Shown here: positions 6,883-12,186 of the stretch, piece by piece | How positions within the stretch are numbered: the stretch's first letter is position 1 | Layout of the letters: each line of letters starts with the position of its first letter | Assembly: GCA_964503895.1 (NCBI GenBank) | Contig: CAZDCF010000023.1 | Coordinates: forward strand, 1-16,238 | Length of the DNA stretch: 16,238 nucleotides | Direction: 5' to 3' | Source: Nitronereus sp964503895 | GTDB lineage: Bacteria > Nitrospirota > Nitrospiria > Nitrospirales > UBA8639 | Made by a program: the position numbers and the translations under genes | Notes under the pieces: model-generated | Database searches by the model: none | Told to the model about the DNA's origin: nothing | What the model saw: only the letters and a program-made list of their open reading frames with translations

Positions 6883-8456
6883 TTATTTCCTGAAAATTTC
6901 TGGCCTTTCAGTATTTCTCTCCTTTTTAATTATGAGAACTCATTTAATCCTGTTAATTTACTATCGTCAAGAACATACTCCAACGAATTTTTATTATTTC
7001 TTTAGAGGTAAATTCTTCAATCATTAAAATATACTCACTAAAGTTTATTTTAGGTTAAAATATTTTTATTTATAAAAAATTATTTCAAGTAATTAAATTA
7101 AAAAAGCATTAAACTACTGTAAAAAAAATCTTTCAGCAACCGATTTAATCAGTTTACCAAACCATCCAGTGGGTCTAAAATGAACACTTGGTTTTTTAAA
7201 AGATTCATATTTTTTAATTCTATCAGAAGTGTTTTGTAATTGAGGCTTGTAAAATAAAATTGAATTAGTATATGGCAACATATCTCTTTTTCTAACATTC
7301 GAATTATTCTTTTTAATGTCCATATAAGCTTTATTAAATTCATCACTTTCTAGTTCTTGGACACCTAAAGAGGAGAGTGCTGTACCATTTGATCTTAATA
7401 TTTCAGGAAAAATATTTTCTTTCCATGTTAGAGGAACAAATCCTGCATCACTAGCTATATCAATATAATCTGCAAGTGTAGGGTGTGAAGGGTCAAAGTA
7501 ACTATATGCTTTTTCAACATCATTTAAATGTTGAGGAAGAAATTCTTTATAATAATTAAAGAACTCCTCTTTTTTCATTCTTTGGGGAGCATAAGGAAAA
7601 TGGCCAAATAAATTTGTTGTGTTAATCGATTGCCACCAATTTGCAACCCATACATAGAAAAACCCACCTTCATTAGTTAAACTGTATATTTTCGGAATTA
7701 CTTCAGATGCTTCAAACCAATCAAGAGACGAGAAAGAAGTTACTAAATCAAATTTCTCATCTAAATCATATAAATCACCAATAATTAATTTATCTATAAG
7801 AGGTTTTTTTTGAAATGATTGATCATAAATAGACATGTCGGCACGATGGCCATACGCTTTAGAAAAATTTCTAACAGTAGGAATTTTTGACATAATCAAA
7901 TTTTCAAAAAGATTCAACTCTTCTTTTTTGGATTTTCGAGAAAATGAGTCTTGTAGTTTTTCAATATATTTAAGAAGTCTAAACTTTTTTTGCTGGCTTA
8001 TTAATTTTTTTTCGTCAAATCCAGAGCAAATATCATAAATATCAATGCCTACAGCTTCCTTAATATATCCCCAAGCTTTTAATAAACGTAAATTAAATCC
8101 TAATCCACACCCAATGTCTAAAGTTCTACCAAAAGGAATATCAAAGCGTGTATCTCGAAAAAGTTCAATTAATTGGTATGTTAGTACAGCTTTTGAAACA
8201 AATCCCGATAAGGAAACTGCGCTATTTTTTTTGCTAAATTTTTCTGAAACTTTTTCGTAATTAATTTTCTTCGATCCACCATGCGCATTAATACTTGTTT
8301 CAATTAAGTTCACTAAATTTTTTTTGTGCCCAAAGTTTTTCAGATGAAAATCATAATATCCTGATAAAAAGTTTATTTTTTGTTCCTCATCTAGTTTAAA
8401 GAACTTATTGGATTTATTAATCATATTTTCTAATATTTAACTTTTAATTTTAGGCT
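6882..8456. mobile_element. AT-rich inserted segment (putative small genomic island)
   Basis: From just after the nudix stop to the second nudix-end copy the DNA becomes strongly AT-rich (by eye well under 35% G+C, against near 45-50% around it). It holds one gene, a minus-strand methyltransferase, plus 232 bases of noncoding AT-rich DNA at 6882-7113, where I see nothing but runs of A and T. It is flanked by direct repeats of a gene 3' end, as seen with elements that integrate at gene ends, but there is no integrase, transposase or terminal inverted repeat. The label 'mobile' is therefore an inference. AT-rich sequence continues past the right repeat to 8677. Confidence 0.45.
7114..8424 (-). 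CDS. SAM-dependent methyltransferase of unknown substrate
   Basis: A 436-residue protein with a Rossmann-type class I methyltransferase core. Motif I is LDIGCGLGF (102-110), followed by an acidic strand end at about residue 124 (VGIDIYD), where the SAM ribose would bind. Later, LVTSFSSLDWFEASEVIPKI and then GGFFYVWVANWW match the motif IV-VI region of methyltransf_11/23-type enzymes. An N-terminal region of about 95 residues rich in Lys, Asn and Phe and a long C-terminal part lie outside the core. Such large low-G+C methyltransferases often occur in surface-glycan or secondary-metabolite clusters, but there is no neighbour here to support that. Codon use is extremely A/T-ending, unlike every other gene in the window, which points to transfer. 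The start ATG at 8424 has only a weak AGAAAAT ahead. The frame is intact, so the gene may be functional. Confidence 0.8.
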   Translation of the reverse strand: MINKSNKFFKLDEEQKINFLSGYYDFHLKNFGHKKNLVNLIETSINAHGGSKKINYEKVSEKFSKKNSAVSLSGFVSKAVLTYQLIELFRDTRFDIPFGRTLDIGCGLGFNLRLLKAWGYIKEAVGIDIYDICSGFDEKKLISQQKKFRLLKYIEKLQDSFSRKSKKEELNLFENLIMSKIPTVRNFSKAYGHRADMSIYDQSFQKKPLIDKLIIGDLYDLDEKFDLVTSFSSLDWFEASEVIPKIYSLTNEGGFFYVWVANWWQSINTTNLFGHFPYAPQRMKKEEFFNYYKEFLPQHLNDVEKAYSYFDPSHPTLADYIDIASDAGFVPLTWKENIFPEILRSNGTALSSLGVQELESDEFNKAYMDIKKNNSNVRKRDMLPYTNSILFYKPQLQNTSDRIKKYESFKKPSVHFRPTGWFGKLIKSVAERFFLQ

Positions 8457-8578
8457 CTTGCCCCCGGTATCCAAGATCTTGGTGAAGATAAAGTCCTAGA
8501 AATCATTGAAATGCCACTTGCCAAGACTATCGAACTGATCAAGAATGGAAAGACGATAATCGGTTTGTAGGCTGGCTA
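8457..8578 (+). pseudogene. Broken 3'-end copy of the NudF-like nudix gene
   Basis: Translating this stretch in phase gives L-A-P-G-I-Q-D-L-G-E-D-K-V-L, then E-I-I-E-M-P-L-A-K-T-I-E-L-I-K-N-G-K and TIIGL, followed by a TAG at 8568-8570. It is clearly the same protein end as residues 120-163 of the intact nudix protein upstream. It lacks the whole 5' part, including the nudix box. It also lacks five residues (one unit of the 15-base repeat), and a Gln codon has become TAG. Of ten codon differences before that stop, seven are silent, so the copy diverged while still under protein selection and only later became a relic. It cannot encode a working enzyme. It lies in the same orientation as the intact gene, behind the convergent minus-strand block. 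Confidence 0.85.
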
Positions 8579-8677
8579 CAATATACAATCACTAATAACA
8601 AAATTTACCAAGTATCAAGTATAAAAGATTTAAAGAAAAAAACACTTTTTACCTTTTGGATTTGAAAAGCGCCCTTT

Positions 8678-9676
8678 TTACTTTAAAAGAAATCCATCTT
8701 TCAGTGGGTCATTTGGCTCAATCAAGAATTCATGTTTGCCAGTGAGATAAGCCTGGCCCTTGATTTCTGTAATGATCGCTGGAGTGCCATCCGTCATTGT
8801 CTCTCCCACTACGCTTCCCGTAAATTTTGTCCCAAGGATACTCTCAAAAACTTTGGTTTTTTCGGTTGTGAGCTTTCCTTTGGCGTGAAGTAGGGCAAGG
8901 TGTGCACTCACTCCTGTTCCAGTCGGAGAACGGTCAAGTGCCCCATCTGCGAAAATACAGACATGGCGAAAGTCCGCTTTCTCAGATTGTGGTGTTCCGA
9001 CGAAGATTATTCCATATAAAAAACCAAGGTCTGATTCGGTTGGATACTGTATGGCTTGGGTGGTCATGATTGCATTTTTAATAGCCATTCCAAGATCTTT
9101 TAATCGTCGAGAATTTTGAGGAATCAGTTCTAACTCAAGATCATCGGCGGAACAGAAGGCATAGAATGCTCCCCCGGACGCTAGATCGTAACTGACGGTT
9201 CCGACTTTTGGGACATCAATAGCCTGATTCAATCTCACTGCAAATGATGGAACATTGCGGAAAGCCACAGAGGAAACCTTGCCATTTTCAACGGAGGCTA
9301 TTGCAGTGACTAAACCACTGGGTGTTTCAAAACGAATTGTGGTCTTGGGCTGGGTACATGGAAATAAGTTATGTTCCAACATTGCTGTGGTGAGGCCAAG
9401 AATCCCATGTCCGCACATCGTGCTGTATCCTTCATTGTGAAAAAACAATACCCCAACATCAGCTTCTGGATGGCAAGGTGCTACTATCAGACAGCCGTAC
9501 ATATCCGTATGGCCGCGCGGTTCCCACATGGCCGCGCGCCGGATATGGTCATGCTGTTCCTGACACGTTTTACGTTTTTCCAGAATGGTTTTTCCAGTAG
9601 GCTCAGGAAATCCTGAGGTGATAATGCGAAGTGGTTCTCCAGCTACATGCATGTCAATGGTGGTGAGGTAAGCCAT
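8678..9676 (-). CDS. Trans-3-hydroxy-L-proline dehydratase (proline racemase fold)
   Basis: A 332-residue member of the proline racemase superfamily. The first catalytic cysteine is present in YSTMCGHG (Cys88). The second site, DRSPTGTGVSAHLA (248-261), has Thr252 where proline racemases and 4-hydroxyproline 2-epimerases have Cys. In characterised enzymes Cys/Thr is the mark of trans-3-hydroxy-L-proline dehydratase, as in human L3HYPDH. That enzyme removes water to give delta-1-pyrroline-2-carboxylate, which a reductase turns into proline. N-terminal signatures TTIDMHVAGEPLRII and HDHIRRAAMWEPRGHTDMYG also fit. The Thr codon (ACT) was checked directly on the reverse strand. The start ATG at 9676 has GGAA 5-6 bases ahead. 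The oxygenase gene ends 70 bases upstream on the same strand, so the two are probably one transcript. No reductase gene for the product is in the window. Confidence 0.88.
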   Translation of the reverse strand: MAYLTTIDMHVAGEPLRIITSGFPEPTGKTILEKRKTCQEQHDHIRRAAMWEPRGHTDMYGCLIVAPCHPEADVGVLFFHNEGYSTMCGHGILGLTTAMLEHNLFPCTQPKTTIRFETPSGLVTAIASVENGKVSSVAFRNVPSFAVRLNQAIDVPKVGTVSYDLASGGAFYAFCSADDLELELIPQNSRRLKDLGMAIKNAIMTTQAIQYPTESDLGFLYGIIFVGTPQSEKADFRHVCIFADGALDRSPTGTGVSAHLALLHAKGKLTTEKTKVFESILGTKFTGSVVGETMTDGTPAIITEIKGQAYLTGKHEFLIEPNDPLKDGFLLK

Positions 9677-9746
9677 TACATTCCGACTATCACGAATGAA
9701 AGCTAGGGGAGAGGAAATTAATGGTTTTGATAGAAAACTGCGCCGT

Positions 9747-10415
9747 TTAAGAATAATGTTCAGTCATAAACCAGCCAGAAATTGACATTCGCCGGTGTTC
9801 ATTCGCAAGCGGATCAACCCGGCAAACCCGATGAAATCGTGGCACCGTAAAAAACACGATTGAGCCTGGCTTGGGTTCCAGGCAGTGAGTAACTTCCAAC
9901 CGGACCTGCTCGTCTTTTTTCTCTTGACTCTTGTATACGATCAATTCACCGCCCCAATCGGGCGCCCATTCATGATGAAAATAACTCACTGCTGCTATCC
10001 GACGTTGAGGGGGTGATTCATTGCCAGGTTGGATATCTAATTTTGCGTACTGCTCGTCTGTGTCATCATGAGTGGAGAGACAATCTCCCACGCCATAAGA
10101 GTAGTAACTGAAGCTGATATGGCGTGCTTTGATTCGAGGAAAAGACTCAATATAATTAGCAATACAGGGCAAGGCCATTCGATCAAGCAATCTGTCCGCC
10201 TCATTGGGGCCAATCTGGGCTTTGAGCCAATCCCCGCAGTTTGGAAAAGCAAGTTTGGTGGCCTGAATTTCAGAACGTTTTTTCCATTCAGCCTTGTTCA
10301 TGGCCTCAAGGAACATGTTACGTTCTTCCTTGGACCAAAAGTTCTCAAGAATCAACACAGGATCCTTGTGAAAACTAAATTTTTGGGGGTTGAATCCTTT
10401 AAGTTGGGTTTTCAT
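9747..10415 (-). CDS. 2-oxoglutarate/Fe(II) oxygenase, prolyl hydroxylase-like
   Basis: A 222-residue protein of the 2OG-Fe(II) dioxygenase superfamily. Iron ligands are His116 and Asp118 in GDCLSTHDDTDEQ and a distal His195 in PRFHRVCRV. Arg209 in HRRMSISGWF is the expected 2-oxoglutarate-binding residue. The core has the expected strands (AVSYFHHEWAPDWGGELIVY; GSIVFFTVPRFHRV). The 'R-x-S-I-S-G-W-F' ending resembles the Tpa1/OGFOD1 group, which hydroxylates a ribosomal-protein proline at C3, and related bacterial prolyl hydroxylase-like proteins. I prefer the ATG at 10415; a TTG at 10454 in the same frame would add 13 residues, with GGATAGG upstream of it. Neither start has a strong ribosome site. 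Its place next to a trans-3-hydroxyproline dehydratase suggests a proline-type substrate, free or in protein, but this is inference. Confidence 0.82.
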   Translation of the reverse strand: MKTQLKGFNPQKFSFHKDPVLILENFWSKEERNMFLEAMNKAEWKKRSEIQATKLAFPNCGDWLKAQIGPNEADRLLDRMALPCIANYIESFPRIKARHISFSYYSYGVGDCLSTHDDTDEQYAKLDIQPGNESPPQRRIAAVSYFHHEWAPDWGGELIVYKSQEKKDEQVRLEVTHCLEPKPGSIVFFTVPRFHRVCRVDPLANEHRRMSISGWFMTEHYS

Positions 10416-10649
10416 CAGCGCTGCGATAACAAATTTTGTTCGTCCATTAGCCAACCGAGTAAGCCATACCTATCCTAAAGTTGTCAATCAGATATGGCGG
10501 GTTTTGTAACTGGTGCCACAGTTCTCCAAATAATTTCACAGTTGATGCGAAGTTTATGGTGGCCTTGCCAAAAACTCTCCATTGTTTGTGTCGTAATTTA
10601 ATCCAGATTTTGTAGAACGGGAGAATATTGGAAAGCCAGAGATAAACCG

Positions 10650-10679
10650 AAAAAAAGCTGCTGAATCTGTGCTTCTTTT
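10650..10679 (-). terminator. Likely terminator behind the symporter gene
   Basis: Directly after the symporter stop codon, the minus strand reads AAAAGAAGC, a 12-base loop, then GCTTTTTTT. This makes a 9-base stem with one G-U pair, in which the T run forms the 3' arm and is followed by CGG. The position right behind a stop supports an intrinsic terminator, although the stem has only two G-C pairs. If real, the oxygenase and dehydratase genes need their own promoter in 10455-10649. Confidence 0.45.
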
Positions 10680-11927
10680 TTATCTGTTACTTTTCCCACC
10701 CAATTCATCAATCACTGCTGCACCGACCGCATCTCCCCAAACATTGACGGTGGTTCGGCAACGATCCAGAAACCAATCGATGACCAGGATCAAGGCAATA
10801 CCTTCAATCGGAAGGTTTACCGCCTTGAGCACAATGACCATGGTGACGAGGCCGGCTTCCGGTATTCCTGCGGCTCCTACTCCAGCAAGTGTGGCGGTTA
10901 GAACCACAATAACGGTTTGCGCAAAGCTCAACTCAATGCCATAGGATTGAGCGATAAATACCGCAGCCACGGCTTCGTAGAGAGCCGTGCCATTCATGTT
11001 AACTGTGGCTCCTAAAGGAAGAACGAAGCGTGCTGTTCGTGATGATATTCCGTGTTCGTCAATGACTGCCTTCATAGTCAGTGGAAGTGTAGCGGAGCTT
11101 GAACTCGTAGAGAATGCAGTGGTTAGGGCCGTGCTGAGATTTCTCGCATAACTAGGGATTGATTGTTTTCCTATGAAATGAAGAATGAGCGGAAGAATGA
11201 GCAATGCATGAATTAATAAGGCTATTATGACAGTGGCTGCATATGCACCCAAGGATACAAGTTGGGGCCAAAAGCTGCTGAAGCCACCAGCTTCACCTAG
11301 CCGTCCAGCAATAAGCGCTCCGATTCCAATTGGGGCAGTCCACATCAGGAAATGAACCATTGCCATAATAGCTTCATTGACCCCCTCAAAAAATCGGATC
11401 ACGATTTGTCCATTTTCACCAATTGTAGTGAGCACTCCACCAAACACTAATGAAAAAATTATCAGTGGTAATACTTCGACATTAACCATGGCAGAGAACA
11501 AATTTTTCGGAATCAGCGACGTGAGGATTGTATGGAGTAGACTGGAAATCGTCGAAGGTTTATCTTCCAATTGTTTGGAAACATTTGAAAGATTACTGCT
11601 ATCGATCCCATTTCCCGGCTCTCCTGGGTGAATGGCCAATACCAAGAGTAGCCCGATAATTACGGCGATACCTGTAGTGACCATGAAGAACAACACGGTA
11701 CGGGTCCCCAATGGACCGAGTTGCCTAATGTCTCCCAGACTGCTGACTCCCACGATCATCGAACTGATCACGAGTGGTACGACCATGACAAACAAGGCTT
11801 TTAAAAACAGTTCTCCTAGGAACTGAATTGATCGGCCAATTTCGGGTATGGTCCCCCCGATAATGATCCCAAAGGTAATTCCGATCAGGATGGCAAAAAG
11901 GAGTTTGTTTGTTGAGTTTCCTGTCAT
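10680..11927 (-). CDS. SLC1-type glutamate/dicarboxylate:cation symporter
   Basis: A 415-residue inner-membrane transporter of the DAACS/SLC1 family (GltP, DctA, GltPh, animal EAATs). Hallmarks: the serine-rich hairpin FSTSSSSATLPLTMK, then PLGATVNMNGTALYEA, where the unwound TM7 motif reads N310-M-N-G-T instead of the usual NMDGT, then GAAGIPEAGLVTM (second hairpin) and TM8 DWFLDRCRTTVNVWGD (384-399). Asp388 and Arg391 align with residues that bind the substrate amino and side-chain carboxylate groups, so an acidic substrate (glutamate, aspartate or a C4-dicarboxylate) is likely. Many hydrophobic segments from residue 8 on agree with eight transmembrane helices. The TM7-TM8 region is strikingly like animal EAATs. 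The start ATG at 11927 lacks a clear ribosome site. It lies 259 bases downstream of gcvP on the same strand; I see no gene in that gap. Confidence 0.92.
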   Translation of the reverse strand: MTGNSTNKLLFAILIGITFGIIIGGTIPEIGRSIQFLGELFLKALFVMVVPLVISSMIVGVSSLGDIRQLGPLGTRTVLFFMVTTGIAVIIGLLLVLAIHPGEPGNGIDSSNLSNVSKQLEDKPSTISSLLHTILTSLIPKNLFSAMVNVEVLPLIIFSLVFGGVLTTIGENGQIVIRFFEGVNEAIMAMVHFLMWTAPIGIGALIAGRLGEAGGFSSFWPQLVSLGAYAATVIIALLIHALLILPLILHFIGKQSIPSYARNLSTALTTAFSTSSSSATLPLTMKAVIDEHGISSRTARFVLPLGATVNMNGTALYEAVAAVFIAQSYGIELSFAQTVIVVLTATLAGVGAAGIPEAGLVTMVIVLKAVNLPIEGIALILVIDWFLDRCRTTVNVWGDAVGAAVIDELGGKSNR

Positions 11928-12186
11928 AATCGACGCAATAGAATTTATATAATCTTCTGATGCTCTTATTCCCGGTGCATCATACAGATTTCTTCTCTTT
12001 TGAGCATCTCCAAATAAAAGTAGGTAAGGTAATGTTTGGAAATCTTGTGTGTTTTAGTAAATGATCGGTTATGACGGCGAGGAATTGAACAGAACAAACT
12101 AGCGATTAATGAGGCAGGAGGTGTCCTAGGCATACTACTTGGAAAGACATCTTGTGCCTGTCGGAAAATAAATAAGGAGAGGAAAA

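Noticed and set aside
7020..7113. A/T inverted repeats behind the methyltransferase gene.
   Set aside because: In such AT-rich DNA short A/T palindromes are expected by chance.
6882..8677. Insertion sequence or transposon carrying the methyltransferase.
   Set aside because: No transposase, no terminal inverted repeats and no short exact target duplication were found; the long imperfect repeat of a gene end is a different signature.
8658..8695. GGATTT...AAATCC pairing with an inner AAAAG/CTTTT stem at the dehydratase gene end, as a terminator.
   Set aside because: Both stems are short and the outer arm lies inside the coding region. A weak stop is possible, but I do not list it.
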